Positions 1-10,322 of a DNA stretch of 36,061 nt are shown here, piece after piece. Location of the stretch: the NCBI GenBank assembly GCA_009746045.1, contig RPFO01000695.1:1-36061 (forward strand), given 5' to 3'. The position numbers were made by a program, and so were the translations under genes. The notes beneath the pieces were generated by a model. The model had not been told where the DNA came from, did not search any database, and worked only from the letters and a program-made list of their open reading frames with translations. Numbering within the stretch: the stretch's first letter is position 1; each line of letters starts with the position of its first letter. This stretch comes from Mesostigma viride. Taxonomy: Eukaryota; Streptophyta; Mesostigmatophyceae; Mesostigmatales; Mesostigmataceae.

Positions 1-1426
1 GACATTCCGACTAGCTAGTCTTAGACTGCCTCGTCCGTCCCGATACCACGCCCCCGAGTACGGTTCGCCGCGACCCAGCGAAGAAATGTCAATTACCCGT
101 GACGCGATGCTCAGAGCTACGCACAAAGTAACATCTCCCGCTAACCTGTTTACGCAGAGCTCACGAAGTCAAGGCAGGGTCCCCGCTCATGTCGTAATCG
201 CGTTGTCCGACCTACGTCTCCCACCACGACAACTCTGGTCGCTCGGCGGAGAGTAAATCCCGCTCTGTGATACACCGTCATTTCTTGTCCGTGACCTTGA
301 CGACCCCAATATACAGACTGCTGCACTGCCGTCAGAGTCAAGCCCAACGTCAGCTTAGCATCCGTCATGCAATACAGGCACCTCACTCTTCCAAGAGACG
401 ACCGACCTCGACGTGTACTCCTCTCAGGTCAGTCCACCGCCGAACTAGTCACCGTCATTGCATTATCTCCAACTCTGACGCTCTCACACGACACCGACCT
501 TAGTGGCGCCTTCGCCGTGATTCAAGCCAACATCACGCATATACCCGTCATCATTACTCTCACCTCCACTCTCCCACCACCGACTTGGAGCCCCTGAGCA
601 AGATCCACGCCTCGGTTACGTCATAAGCCGGAAGCTTAAGACACATACAATCTACGCAACCGCCCCGGTGTAGAATTATATCCGGCACAACCCGCAGATT
701 TCATTTCGTTCCGCGAGCACATATTCCTACGACGACTCGTCCTGTCATCTATGCTACCCGTGACACAAGCATAGAACGCGACCTCCCATCTACCGCTCGT
801 GGGTGAATAACTACGTCCTTAGACCTGAATCATATCAATCATCTGTTTAGAGCCAGCTTCGTGTCATCTCCTGCAGACTCGTGTAGTACCAGCGTCATGT
901 TAGACAGCTTTCTCGCATTGGTCGTCATGTTGAAAGTAACTTACTTCTAACGCAGCATAAAAAACCTTTACCTTTACTGATCCAAAACCACGTCACTCGA
1001 CGGGAATGGCTATCTTTCATGCCGTACCTTCAGAGTCCTGCCTTCACCTTTGTGATCAAGCTTTGCTCAGCCAAGCCCCCTCGCCACGAATACGCGATCT
1101 CGTGGGCTGGATGTCCTTCATCTCTTCTCAAAGTCACCGAAGCTATTGTTCCACGGAGAGAACTAGAATTACGCCCCTATTGTATTCGAAGTTCCCGCTG
1201 ACCACAAGAAGAACAAGCTTTCGTTGGAGGATCCCACAGACATCGGCTTCAGATCGTGGTTGGAGAAGACCATGTCAATAACCCCTCTTGCAAGCTCGAG
1301 ACACTGGACATATTCTTCGGCTCCCTGTCGATGTGCAGAAGCGTTCCAGAAGGCACTGCAAACTTGAGCATGTTCTTAGGATCCACGGACCGAAACGTGT
1401 TTTTCGCGTCCTGGCCCTTCCGAACA
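1..1426. other. Left end without a recognisable gene; degenerate repeat-like DNA
   Basis: No reading frame in this stretch looks coding: those present are short, overlap on both strands and lack recognisable motifs. The first ~950 bases are pyrimidine-rich and the hexamer CGTCAT recurs at 276, 363, 453, 546, 619, 893 and 923, the first four about 90 bp apart. A longer similarity links ~343-375 with ~524-555 (both read TCAAGCC, then AAC, then TCA, then CCGTCAT). This looks like a decayed tandem repeat, possibly a terminal or intergenic region. Bases 950-1426 show nothing specific beyond the 3' flank of the F-box gene. Confidence 0.4.
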
Positions 1427-2080
1427 TCACAACTTTCGGCCCTTCGAACAGGATCCGGTTAGAGTTCGCGAGAAGAGGTGGGAGTAAGGCCGGTGAAAAG
1501 AAGCGGCCTCTAGACGGGACTGCGCGAGTTTCGTCTCGACGGTATGCTTTTTTCTCCGGAAAACGACCATCAAGTCGCAAGGGTAGGTTCGGATCCATCG
1601 AAAAATGTGGAGCAGCGCCAGTACGACCGCGTACTCGTGGTGAAAAAGAGACAGGCATCCCGTCTTCCTCATCGTTGCCGCCTCGAAAATGATCACATCG
1701 ATCCCGGGTCTATACTTGAGGAACCGAACAACGTTTCTCCACTCGATGACGACTGTGGGGATACCGTCTTGATAACCGACTCCTCCGAAGTCGCCCACCA
1801 CCTCCCATTGCGCGTCGACGACATCGTAGACGACGAATCGAACGCAAGTCTTTTTCTCGAACGAAAACTTCTGTTTCCATTGCGCTTTGATGAGGTCGCT
1901 GAACTCTGCCGGGCACTCGAAAATATCCGCTTTGAGAACGGGCCAGATTTCGCTCATCATGGTCTTGGACGTCATGCCGAGAAATGCGGCATCTCCTCTG
2001 TTGTTTTTCAAAACCTCTGAAAAAACGCGGTTTCGTAGTTCAGATGGCAGACTTGCAAAATCGCCCAAGCCCTCTTCCAT
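1427..2080 (-). CDS. F-box-like protein
   Basis: This 217-residue protein has an F-box-like helix set near its N-terminus (about residues 12-50): LPSELRNRVFSEVL, then LGMTSKTMMSEI. That is the usual LP-x-E-(L/I)-x(3)-(I/V)-(F/L) pattern followed by a second helix. F-box proteins recruit substrates to SCF ubiquitin ligases through Skp1; large DNA viruses often carry families of them, presumably to redirect host degradation. No WD or leucine-rich substrate domain is visible, and the C-terminal part has only loosely alternating hydrophobic stretches. Codons from about residue 180 on are basic and low in structure, so the last part could be misread after an indel. Three other F-box genes lie at 16.9/22.7 kb, 23.5 kb and 26 kb. 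Confidence 0.7.
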   Translation of the reverse strand: MEEGLGDFASLPSELRNRVFSEVLKNNRGDAAFLGMTSKTMMSEIWPVLKADIFECPAEFSDLIKAQWKQKFSFEKKTCVRFVVYDVVDAQWEVVGDFGGVGYQDGIPTVVIEWRNVVRFLKYRPGIDVIIFEAATMRKTGCLSLFHHEYAVVLALLHIFRWIRTYPCDLMVVFRRKKHTVETKLAQSRLEAASFHRPYSHLFSRTLTGSCSKGRKL

Positions 2081-2182
2081 TTTTTCTCGACGTGGTATGC
2101 GACTACGAGGAATAATTCTTCAAGTCGTACGCGCCCACCCTTAACAGCAAAGGAGAGGTGATTTGTACAGAATCCTGCGGCG

Positions 2183-2872
2183 TTATCGAAACCGTCGGCA
2201 TTCCGAGTTCTTCTTAACGGAACTTCGGAGATCTGGATTGCAGTCGTCGCCTCTACAGAGTTTCATCTCGACAAAATCGCGAACGCTGCCTCCTTTTTCT
2301 TTGATTCCGTTCAAGGTGTTGATAAGTTCTTCTACTTGTTTTTCGCAAGGGACAGGGTCTTGAAGACACGGTTCGTTACGCATTTTTATGGCAAGTATCT
2401 GATCTCTTGTCGGAACGGGGTGCCCTAGCAAGATCTTTACCATCCAGTAATCAAGCGCATCTTGGATCTTGTCGTACTTCATTTCAGTCGTCAACTTCTC
2501 GATGATCGCGTTCCGAACCTTTTGCGCGTTCACATTGCATAATTGGACGTCATCATCACCGCAAGCCAAGTTGTGCACAATCAAGATCTCTCGCTGGGAC
2601 GGCAACTCCACGTGCCCGTCCGCATCAAGATTTTCCATGATCTTTTTCACCCAGAAGTCGGACTCGGACTCAATAAACGCGTCGTTGAAACCTGCGCCTG
2701 TCAGATATTTGTCCCCATAAACTTGTTTAGCTTCAGCGCTGGAATCTGACTGTTCTGACTTTTCCTGTTGTTTAAAAGAATACATCCGAACAGCCAAAAC
2801 GCCTGACTGCGCACCCGCGGCAAATATAAAGAAGATAACGAGCTTCCACAAAAAACCGATCCCTTTCCCCAT
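2183..2872 (-). CDS. Single-span membrane protein, paralogue of 2885-3712
   Basis: I do not recognise a named family. The 229-residue product starts with a short N-terminus and one hydrophobic helix (residues ~8-28, FLWKLVIFFIFAAGAQSGVLAV), so it is probably a type III or signal-anchor protein with the bulk on one side of the membrane. It shares with its upstream neighbour the order anchor, WVKKIM/WVTNVM, a paired-cysteine stretch, YWMVKILLGHPVPT/YWTIQVLMGKPVPT, and a C-terminal LC-(K/R)-GD-x-CNP motif, so the pair arose by tandem duplication. The cysteines could form disulfides, as in virion membrane proteins. A TATA-like sequence (TATAGATATAG) lies just before the ATG. The two genes are 12 bp apart and on the same strand. 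Confidence 0.75.
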   Translation of the reverse strand: MGKGIGFLWKLVIFFIFAAGAQSGVLAVRMYSFKQQEKSEQSDSSAEAKQVYGDKYLTGAGFNDAFIESESDFWVKKIMENLDADGHVELPSQREILIVHNLACGDDDVQLCNVNAQKVRNAIIEKLTTEMKYDKIQDALDYWMVKILLGHPVPTRDQILAIKMRNEPCLQDPVPCEKQVEELINTLNGIKEKGGSVRDFVEMKLCRGDDCNPDLRSSVKKNSECRRFR

Positions 2873-2884
2873 GAACTACTATAT

Positions 2885-3712
2885 CTATACAGTAGATTTC
2901 GTCTCCGTTGGCGTTGACTCCGCTGTGATGGAGTCGAACAATACCGGCTTCGGAACGTCCGGATTTTGACCGGGCGAAGATTCTGACAGCGCGAGCGCTT
3001 CAGCCGGCGTGAGAGAGATGGTGGGCAACCCCAACTCTTTTTTTAAGGAGTCTTTAATGGAAGGATTGCACCCGTCTCCTTTGCAAAGGTTCATCTTCAC
3101 AATATCATCAAAACTCAATTTCGATTCCTTGATATTGTTAAGTTTGGTTATCAGAGATTCCACTCGATAATGACACGTTTCATAAATCGATCTGGATGTA
3201 GGGACGTATCCTGGAGAACAAGCGCCTTCACGTAGGCCGTTATTGGAACCGAGCGTGACCTGATCGGCCGTCGGAACCGGTTTTCCCATAAGAACTTGGA
3301 TAGTCCAATACGTTTCCGCGTCCTCGAGATTATCGTATTGCATGCGATCTGCCAGCCTTTCGATGATGCGCCTTCGTATCTTTTTTAAGACCGGGCCGCA
3401 CACACTGGAGTCGCAATCTGTCACTCGCATCCGAATAGAAATATCGCGGTCGGAGGGCAATTGGTACTCTTTTTCCAACTCAAAGCTGTTCATTACATTG
3501 GTTACCCACATCTTGGCCATGGCATCCACCATTATGTCCGATCCAAAACACTCTGTGCCCGGTGCACAAGTACCTGAACGGGAGTAATTCATCTCTTCCA
3601 CTACCTCTTCTTCTTTTGCGGCGTATTGCCGATAGGCCAGTGCTCCTATTTGTGCGCCCATCGCGACAGTCAGAAAAATGATTAGTTTCCAAGCAGCCCC
3701 GATTCCTGACAT
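2885..3712 (-). CDS. Single-span membrane protein, paralogue of 2183-2872
   Basis: The 275-residue protein opens with a hydrophobic anchor at residues ~8-28 (AWKLIIFLTVAMGAQIGALAY) and then a soluble domain with about nine cysteines, including CAPGTEC, CDSSVC and the C-terminal LCKGDGCNP that it shares with the downstream paralogue. It is longer than the paralogue because of an extra Ser/Pro-rich tail after the CNP motif. A role in the virion membrane or its assembly is plausible from topology and cysteine content but is inference. A TATAAG sequence lies about 12 nt before the ATG. It ends 12 bp before the paralogue starts, and its own start lies 16 bp from the end of the gene at 3729, so the three probably form one transcription run. 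Confidence 0.75.
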   Translation of the reverse strand: MSGIGAAWKLIIFLTVAMGAQIGALAYRQYAAKEEEVVEEMNYSRSGTCAPGTECFGSDIMVDAMAKMWVTNVMNSFELEKEYQLPSDRDISIRMRVTDCDSSVCGPVLKKIRRRIIERLADRMQYDNLEDAETYWTIQVLMGKPVPTADQVTLGSNNGLREGACSPGYVPTSRSIYETCHYRVESLITKLNNIKESKLSFDDIVKMNLCKGDGCNPSIKDSLKKELGLPTISLTPAEALALSESSPGQNPDVPKPVLFDSITAESTPTETKSTV

Positions 3713-3728
3713 ACTTTACAACTTATAG

Positions 3729-4951
3729 TTAGATTTCTAAAACAATCGCAGACGCGTCCTCGGGCTTCTTCTTTTTCGAACCGCCGCCTCGCTTCTTTTT
3801 CGGAGTTCCGTTCATATGAATGGTCCTCGTGTCCCCGTCTCCCATGACGCTTCCGGTCACGCTTTCATCGTCCTTCCCGTCGATGGTCTCGACTACGACG
3901 GCCTCGCTCGGTCGGTTTGACCCGAGAGACTCCTGCACGATGCTGTCTAAGGTCGAATGACTCGGAGCCATCGCTCTCGCCCTTGTCCCGTCCATCAATC
4001 CTCCCATATCGAACCCGGGGCCGCGCATGACGTACGGCTCCTTTGGCGCGCTAGGCTCGGATTTTGAAGCGGCAGCCGGAGGAGGTGGACGACTTTGCGG
4101 AGGTTGAGAACCGTCCATACTGTTCTTCATCATCACCTTCAGCAACGACTTCATGAGCTCAGGGTCTTGTTTCGCGATTTCTGACATCGATGGAAGACCC
4201 GCTCGCGTAAAGCTCGCCGTCATATGGAACATGAGCGCCGAACCACCCACCATCATGATGAGTTCCAATTCGGGTGCCATAGCGACCTTTCCTCTGTGCT
4301 TGTCGTACAATCGCTCGAACACGTTATCGTAATCCCCGATGTTGGCCATCACGCTTTCTGACCATCCGTCTAACTTTAGGCCAATAGGGTCGTACCTATT
4401 GTTTAGAAACTGCATCGCACTTGTCCCGGCGACTAAGATCTGACGCATCATGTTGACGGCGTTTCGGCATTCCGCGGCTCTTTCGATCTTTGAACACTCG
4501 AATCGCATTTCGTCTAAATCCGAACGCATGTCAAACTGAGGAACCTCGAACCCACGCTCCTTCATCCGATGCATTTTGTGGAGAAGTTCCGACTTCTCTC
4601 GAAAGACCTCTTCTCTCGAAGGCCCTTGTTGCATCGGAGGCGTTCGTTCCTGCCCGTCCCCCCCATCATGTCGTCGAATGCGTCGTCTTCGTCTCCGAAA
4701 TCGTCAAACGCGAATTCATCTGACATCCCCTTCCCCGGACCGCTGTCCGACCGTACAGGTTCAGCATATTGCGACCTTGCTTTCTTCGGGTTCGCGAGCA
4801 TGTCGAAGAGGTCGTCGCCCGGCCCGCCCGTGTCGATGATCACCTTCGCGGCGTGAATAGGAGGCGGACGAGCCCCTCTCAAGCCGCCTTTGACCACCGG
4901 CACGTCGTCGTCTTCTTCGACTACATCTACACCAAGGAAGCGTGTCGCCAT
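3729..4951 (-). CDS. Conserved NCLDV-type protein (DUF5767-like), split by a G-run frame break
   Basis: Two adjoining open frames appear to be one gene. The N-terminal part starts at 4951 (MATRFLGVDVVEEDDD) and is acidic; the C-terminal part (open from 4634 to 3729) contains the recognisable block LDGWSE, then DYDNVFERLYDKHRGK, then APELELIMMVGGSALMFHMT. I associate this block from memory with the DUF5767 family of nucleocytoplasmic large DNA viruses, whose function is not established. The frames meet at a run of seven C on the + strand (4658-4664), and one extra base there would join them. The C-terminus is basic (KKKRGGGSKKKK), after a Pro-rich linker. It diverges from the membrane-protein gene at 5035. 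Confidence 0.7.
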
Positions 4952-5034
4952 ACTCTTTCTAAGTACGCGCATATATCTTTGCACCCCCCCCAAACGCACC
5001 CTGCAAAACAATTTGTAGCCAATTTACAAGAACC

Positions 5035-5808
5035 ATGACCTTGCAACTTTTGGCGCTTGCTGGAAGTATTGGCGCATTTTTTATTTTCTCGGCAGGCGTT
5101 TTGATGACCAAGATGGCGGAGGACACAGAGTCGGATGTAAGCGACGACGACATTGTCACGGAAGAAAACTCGTTCGACAAAGACGATTACATTTTCATCC
5201 CCCCCGCTAAAAAAACCGACCAGTTTCTCGAAGATTTGAACACTCCTGATCGCATCCTCGCCATCGCTCGAGAAAACGAAGAACGGCGACGGATCGAAAA
5301 CGCCATGATGGAACGCATCCCCGCGCCCATGGAAATACCCGTCCGTGCCATGTCTCGATGCCCCGACACGATAGAAGAACCCGACAACGCCGTGACCGCG
5401 TCTAGCATGACAAATCGGCTCGGGAATCACGCGGGAAGATGGTACGCGCTCGGACCTCTTGTCGCGGTGTTTGACGACACGGACCTAACCTTCTACGTTG
5501 CGCGAATTTTACCGCAAGAGTTTACCGAAGACCTGATGAGTCATGCTCCTGTGATCGCGACACACAGAACGTCTGTTCCTTCACTCGAATACACGAAGAA
5601 CGACATTGATTCCATCATGAACAACCTCGCGCGCCAGGCTCCCACTTCGTGCGTCTCTAAATCCTACCTGGTCATGCACGATTCGGAACCCTACAACATT
5701 GGTATTGCAATGTTCGAATGCACGCAGCCGCGAGAAGGCAATGCGGGTAATTACACAGCAAGAAAGATTTTCGTATTTCGTTATACAGACTTTTATTCAT
5801 ATGATTAG
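5035..5808 (+). CDS. Single-span membrane protein of unknown function
   Basis: The 257-residue product has an N-terminal hydrophobic helix (residues ~3-22, LQLLALAGSIGAFFIFSAGVL) followed by a strongly acidic linker (EDTESDVSDDD). A globular C-terminal half follows, with WYALGPLVAVFDDTDLTFYVARILPQEF and a YNIGIAMFECT segment. I do not recognise the family. The layout resembles the two membrane proteins at 2183-3712 (short N-terminal anchor, one soluble domain) but without sequence similarity that I can see. It is divergent from the gene at 4951, with an 83-bp shared spacer that contains a run of eight C and GCATATATC. It converges on the IQ-motif gene downstream, with 117 bp between them and no obvious hairpin. 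Confidence 0.7.
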   Translation: MTLQLLALAGSIGAFFIFSAGVLMTKMAEDTESDVSDDDIVTEENSFDKDDYIFIPPAKKTDQFLEDLNTPDRILAIARENEERRRIENAMMERIPAPMEIPVRAMSRCPDTIEEPDNAVTASSMTNRLGNHAGRWYALGPLVAVFDDTDLTFYVARILPQEFTEDLMSHAPVIATHRTSVPSLEYTKNDIDSIMNNLARQAPTSCVSKSYLVMHDSEPYNIGIAMFECTQPREGNAGNYTARKIFVFRYTDFYSYD

Positions 5809-5925
5809 ATTCAAGAAACTGCTTCTTCCCCGTTCAAGCGGCCATACACACGGGCCGATGGTTCTAGCAAAAAGGGCCGCTCAGCACGTCAGGAAACGTT
5901 GCCCGTGACGGGGTTGGAGAATCGG

Positions 5926-6978
5926 TCACCTGCGTGATCTGAAACTCGGACATTCCGTAAGGAGCGAAGAGTTGAGCACGGTTGCGGGTGTCGTGGTGTG
6001 GAAAAACTCCTGCGTCATCCTGTGGACAACCGGGCTAGGCAAAGGCACGCCGCCGAACCCCTTGACGTGATGCGTGTTTAGCAAGTTCTTCAGGTACATG
6101 AGAACGCAGTGGTGCGCGTTCACGTCCCTCTGCGTCATAAGCGTATCCCTCAACTTAGCAGGCCCCCATCGCCTGATCGCCGCGTCGACCAGACCGCGGT
6201 TGGACAACAGAGTCGCGTGGGCGGCGTGGGGCTCGAGAGAAACAAGGTGACGGAAGTAAACATGCCACTGCGGAAAGTAATCGCCGTCAAGAAGCATCAC
6301 GGCGTCTCGAGGGAGCGTCCATTCCCCCTCGCAGACCTGGATCATCATCTCCACCATCTCAGTGCACATCCTCTCGAGCCCGGTGACGAGAGATTGCCTC
6401 TCTTTCTTCGCTCGGACTAATTCCGGGTGCAGAAACAGATGGAGAGTGGACCGCCGCTGAAAGCCCAGCCGCCGAACCTGGTTGTCGAGACGGAGAAGCT
6501 CGACCTCGTTAAATCTGTGGCGGGTGAAAGGGTCCTCGAATGAGCCTGACTCGAGAATAAACTCGGCCAGTCTGACTGCGTTGAACCCGATTACAGTGCG
6601 GTCCGGCAACACGAGCTTGAACACCTCCTTTTTATGTGGGAGCTTTTCGAGCATCACCATGTCGTCTCGATTCTGAGGAATGAGCGCGACGTACTTCTTG
6701 ATCGTCTTGATCGCAACGAGTTTGTCGATAAACGTCCTTCTCGCCCATCTTTGTATCTTGCGCGCTGCCAGCACAGCGAGAAGACTTGCACGAGCTTGTT
6801 CCGGAGTGATGGTCTTCGGAGGCGAGAAACCCAGACGCGTGCACAGAGTCCGGATGTCTTGCACAGTGAGAGGAGAGAAGAAGTTGCGACCCGCTTTACG
6901 GATGACAGAGCTGTTCACGGAAAGCCATTTGCAAATACGCAACGTCTTAGAACGATCTTTCATGGCCAGTTCTTTCAT
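5926..6978 (-). CDS. IQ-motif protein with a U-box-like segment
   Basis: The protein has 350 residues. At about residues 70-85 it carries KIQRWARRTFI, which fits the IQ calmodulin-binding consensus (IQ-x3-R-x4-(F/W)). From about residue 135 the segment FILESGSFEDPFTRHRFNEVELLRLD resembles the pattern F-x-DP-(I/T)-(T/S)-x4-F-x2-EL that large DNA viruses place after an IQ motif and that weakly recalls a U-box; no zinc ligands are present. The rest is alpha-helical and unrecognised. Two Met codons near the start (6978 and 6963) are both possible. Function is unknown; calmodulin binding and a ubiquitin link are both inference. Confidence 0.65.
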   Translation of the reverse strand: MKELAMKDRSKTLRICKWLSVNSSVIRKAGRNFFSPLTVQDIRTLCTRLGFSPPKTITPEQARASLLAVLAARKIQRWARRTFIDKLVAIKTIKKYVALIPQNRDDMVMLEKLPHKKEVFKLVLPDRTVIGFNAVRLAEFILESGSFEDPFTRHRFNEVELLRLDNQVRRLGFQRRSTLHLFLHPELVRAKKERQSLVTGLERMCTEMVEMMIQVCEGEWTLPRDAVMLLDGDYFPQWHVYFRHLVSLEPHAAHATLLSNRGLVDAAIRRWGPAKLRDTLMTQRDVNAHHCVLMYLKNLLNTHHVKGFGGVPLPSPVVHRMTQEFFHTTTPATVLNSSLLTECPSFRSRR

Positions 6979-7044
6979 TACACCGAAGACGAAAAACTTG
7001 CAAAACGAGACCCGTTTCTCTTTTTCTAGCTAAGCTTTATATAG

Positions 7045-8909
7045 ATGGGACGCGTCTGTTCGGGCAAAACGCAATCCGGGTCATCGTGTCGTTTCGCGGC
7101 CGTTTCGAGGGGCCGTTGTCGACGTCACGCTCCAAAACCGAGAAAGAACGGCAGGACTCACCACCCAAGATCCGAAAAGGCAGAGAAGCTGAAACAGTTA
7201 TACGAAAAACTGAAACAGTTCCACGCTTATTTGAACGAGGGCGATCTCGAAGTGTCAGACGACTACGCCAAACGATGGGGCGAGGAGTATGAAGATGACA
7301 ACAGTGAAATACACGAAATCTTGACTGAGATTCGAAAGCTCGAAACCGAAGACCAGACAACCAATGAGGAAATTGCGGTTACAAACGGAGAATCGGATCC
7401 GTTGAAAGAGATCAATGAACTTTACTTGAAATATAACCCATCTGAATCGCAACCGCAAAACAGTGAGGGCCTTCGTTGGGCATCACAAAACGAGAATTCT
7501 ATTCCCGATGTGAGAAATGCTTTAAAGAATTTTGATGAGTACTTGGACAAAAAGTTTTCGATCCGTGTGAGAAATTCCGAAGATTCTATGAAAGAAGAGT
7601 TTGCGTCCGCAGCTCAACCTGCTTCAGTCGAAATTCCGTTTGAAGATTTAAGCAAAGGGGGTCCGTCGGATCTCGAACCGTCGTACGAGCACTTGCCAGA
7701 AGAATCAGCGGGCGAGCTGATGAATTGCATCGGCCTTACCAAGGGTCTAAAGAGGCCTGAAGCTGAACAACTGGCGATCTATTTGGGAAACGATCCTGCG
7801 GAGGTTCGTCAGATGTCAAGGGAACAAATATGCTCTCTCATCACGAAAGAACTTGTTGACCAGTTTGCGTTTTCTCTTTGTACTCAATCCATTTTCAACT
7901 CGACGGACAAAGAAAAGCTCGTTGTTTACCTACATGCAAAATATGGCGAGAGTAAGAAAACATTGAGAGAACTGACGCACAAGGACTTGTGTGTCCTCGT
8001 CGGAGCGACGCAGAACCCGCAGTCTTGGACCCAATACGCATTTGAAAAACTAAAGTCGTTGCCCTGGAAGACGATCGGTGTGTATGTTGCCGGAAAGCTT
8101 CTTGCCAATCTTTTGACATCTACGGTGACGGGGGAAATGTCCCACATTGATCGTTTCCTGAACACGCTTGATGGCAAGTATACCGAAACGGTAATTGACG
8201 CGTTTCGACAGTTCGCTCACAGCATTAAGGGGTTCGGAATCGCCTTCTTGGATCCAACTGACTTCGTGAAGATGGCAGCTTCTTGGTTAGGCGAGAGTTC
8301 TCTAATCGGTTCCTGGGTCGGGCGAGGCGCCAAGGTGCTGACATCAAACTTTATAGGACGACAGGCAATCGGGCTCGGTAGCGCTCTTGCAACCAAGGCA
8401 ATGTTTAATCGCGCGCGAGATAAGACCAAGCCATACGTCCAAAGTGGTGGCGAAATGGTAAAGAGGATGCGTGAAAAGCCCGGTGTACAAACAGCGGCCG
8501 CTATATTGAAACCTATCGCGGATTCTGGAAAAGAGTATGCCTTTGCGGCCGGAGCCAAGACAAAGGAAGCCACCGATTACCTCGCAAGCATCGCGGCGAA
8601 AAGGCCCGTGTTGCAGCTGCGGTCGCGGCAGAGAAAGGGCGTAAAGTCGCCGCTGTTGCGGCCGACAAGGGAAAACGCGTCGCTAAAGCCGGCGCAAAGA
8701 TCGCAAAAGACGAATTTGTAAAAGACTTTAAGATCGCGAAAACGTACGCCTCCGATCTCGCTCGCCAAGCGGTTGACGCCACCGCGGACACGGCTCGAGG
8801 AGTGTACGAGGCCGGACCTCAGATTCGCAAGAACGTAGAACTAGAATTCGAACGTAGAGCGTTTAAACAAAGGATGGAGAAGTTAAAAAATAAAAAAGAT
8901 TCTCCGTAG
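7045..8909 (+). CDS. Zinc-module protein with LC-repeat helical domain; frame-broken near 8600
   Basis: The N-terminus carries the mini zinc module (C4..C14..C24..H27: CSGKTQSGSSC, then CRRH) followed by a basic RTHHPR patch. A charged, probably coiled region follows, then from about residue 220 a domain with ELMNCIGLTKGL, EQICSLI and KDLCVLVGA. These repeated (L/M)-x4-(L/I)-C helices look SAP-like, but the fold is not proven. A hydrophobic, Gly/Ala-rich C-terminal half contains possible membrane-associating helices. The open frame stops at 8721, but another frame continues from about 8595 with a clearly coding Ala/Lys-rich tail to a TAG at 8907-8909. One missing base near GCGGCGAAAAGG (about 8592-8603) explains this. 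TTTATATAG lies directly before the ATG. The gene at 8917 is its tandem paralogue. Confidence 0.75.
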
Positions 8910-8916
8910 TTACATA

Positions 8917-9990
8917 ATGGGGAGGCGAAAACATAGAGCTAGAGAAGAAGAAATCGAACCTTGGGAAGAGTATCAAAGACGGACCACAGAAGCGGATCGA
9001 AACCAGGTTTCCAGGAGCCGGCCGTTCAAAACGAGGCGGAAACTGACCCCGACGAGTTGATGCACTGCCCTGGTCTGGCCAAGCACCTTACACGAAAAGA
9101 TGCAGAAGAACTCGCTGCACTGATCGACCCGACCGTCGAAACCACGGAAATTAAAAAAATGTCGAAAACCGAACTCTGTGCCGCCGTCAATCGCGAATTC
9201 ATCACGCGCCTGGCCCTTTTATACTGCGGAACTGAGATCAAGAAGTCGAAGACACGCGTACAACTTATCAAAACCATCCATGCACTTCACGATGTCGATA
9301 TTAAAGAGCTCCGACGCCTGAATCACGATCAACTTTGCGCGATGGTTCTCTTCACGAAGCGTCCCATGGATTACGTGAAGCAGGTCGCAAGGTCTATCTA
9401 CGAAGCCTTCAAAAAGATTCCGTGGGGTACAATTGCTAAAGGTGCTTTTATCGCCGGCAGCGCGCTAAGCTCGGTTATGGCCGCGCTGATCGTTGCAACG
9501 CAGCTAGACGAATCAGGCGCTGTTCAAAAAACTTTAGAAGATTGGTCAGTTTTTAAAAAGGTCGAGAAATATTTTTTTAATAGTGAGGGTGGAAGTGAAT
9601 TGTGGAATTTTATCCAAACATGGATCATGCCAATTGGATTCTTTAAGTTATCAGGGGCCGATCGGGTGAGATATTTAAAGGTATTGGGTATTGATCACGG
9701 CATAAAAAGCCCAAAGAAACGCACACTAGCAAGACTTATCAACTGGACCATGGAAAACCCTGAAAAGGCTGCCATGGTAGGATTCACTGGTGTGGGGTCC
9801 GCAGTATCAATGGTAGCGCCGCCCCATTACTTGGTACGGGGTTCTCACGGCTGGCGGGTTGACAGCTTTGTACAACCTTGTTGACTGGGAAGGGGACGCT
9901 GATGAAAAGAAAAAGAAAGGGGCATCCGAGGAAGAGAAACCCGAAGAGAAGAAAAAACACTCGCCTGAAGCCAAAAGGAAACGTAGATAG
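8917..9990 (+). CDS. Paralogue of the 7045 gene, with two apparent frame breaks
   Basis: The central part (from about 9030) matches the upstream gene in order and motifs: DELMHCPGLAKHLTRKDAEELA, then KTELCAAVNREF, then DQLCAMVLF, then a KKIPWGTIAKGAFIAG segment that pairs with SLPWKTIGVYVAG. The best start is the ATG at 8917, giving MGRRKHRAREEEIEPW, a basic opening that lacks the zinc module. This frame must shift once at about 9000 to reach the central domain. A second shift near the four-C run at about 9820 leads to a tail with a hydrophobic stretch and a very basic end (EKKKKG, EAKRKRR) that stops at 9988-9990. The spacer to the upstream gene is 7 bp. Function is unknown; the basic tail may bind nucleic acid. 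Confidence 0.65.
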
Positions 9991-10030
9991 CAGTTTTTCA
10001 TTAAATGTTAATATTAATATACATTACAGA

Positions 10031-10306
10031 TCAGATGTCCTGTTCCGTTCCCACGACTACCAAGAGGGCGCCAACGACCCCTTTCAAGAGGTACCGAATT
10101 AATGGGCACATGTTCGACATCTGCAAGCGAAGGAACTCGGAGAAAAATTTCCATCCTAAAGTTACAACACACTCGTGAATGCCACGAGGCAAGAAAACCT
10201 CCCATAGAGCACGGTCAAGACGAGATCTCAACACGCTACTGAAAGGTTTTTTGAATCGCGATCGAAGTTTCGAATCCGCCGTGTTTGTTCCCAAATACGG
10301 TGCCAA
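10031..10306 (-). CDS. Small protein or displaced C-terminus of the 10323 gene
   Basis: The 91-codon frame begins with TTG and has no good ATG near its start. It is open upstream past the stop codon of the neighbouring gene, reading on through the sequence just before it, so it could be the C-terminal part of that protein after a one-base shift near 10325. The product is basic in the middle (SKLRSRFKKPF) and ends with a hydrophobic stretch, YLLKGVVGALLVVVG, that could be a C-terminal anchor. I do not recognise it. Confidence 0.4.
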   Translation of the reverse strand: MAPYLGTNTADSKLRSRFKKPFSSVLRSRLDRALWEVFLPRGIHECVVTLGWKFFSEFLRLQMSNMCPLIRYLLKGVVGALLVVVGTEQDI

Positions 10307-10322
10307 TGGCAGGGACTGATGA

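Noticed and set aside
1275-1692. Overlapping 127- and 134-codon frames on both strands near 1.3-1.7 kb
   Set aside because: They overlap each other and the F-box gene, are rich in Arg and Ser without pattern, and look like antisense shadows.
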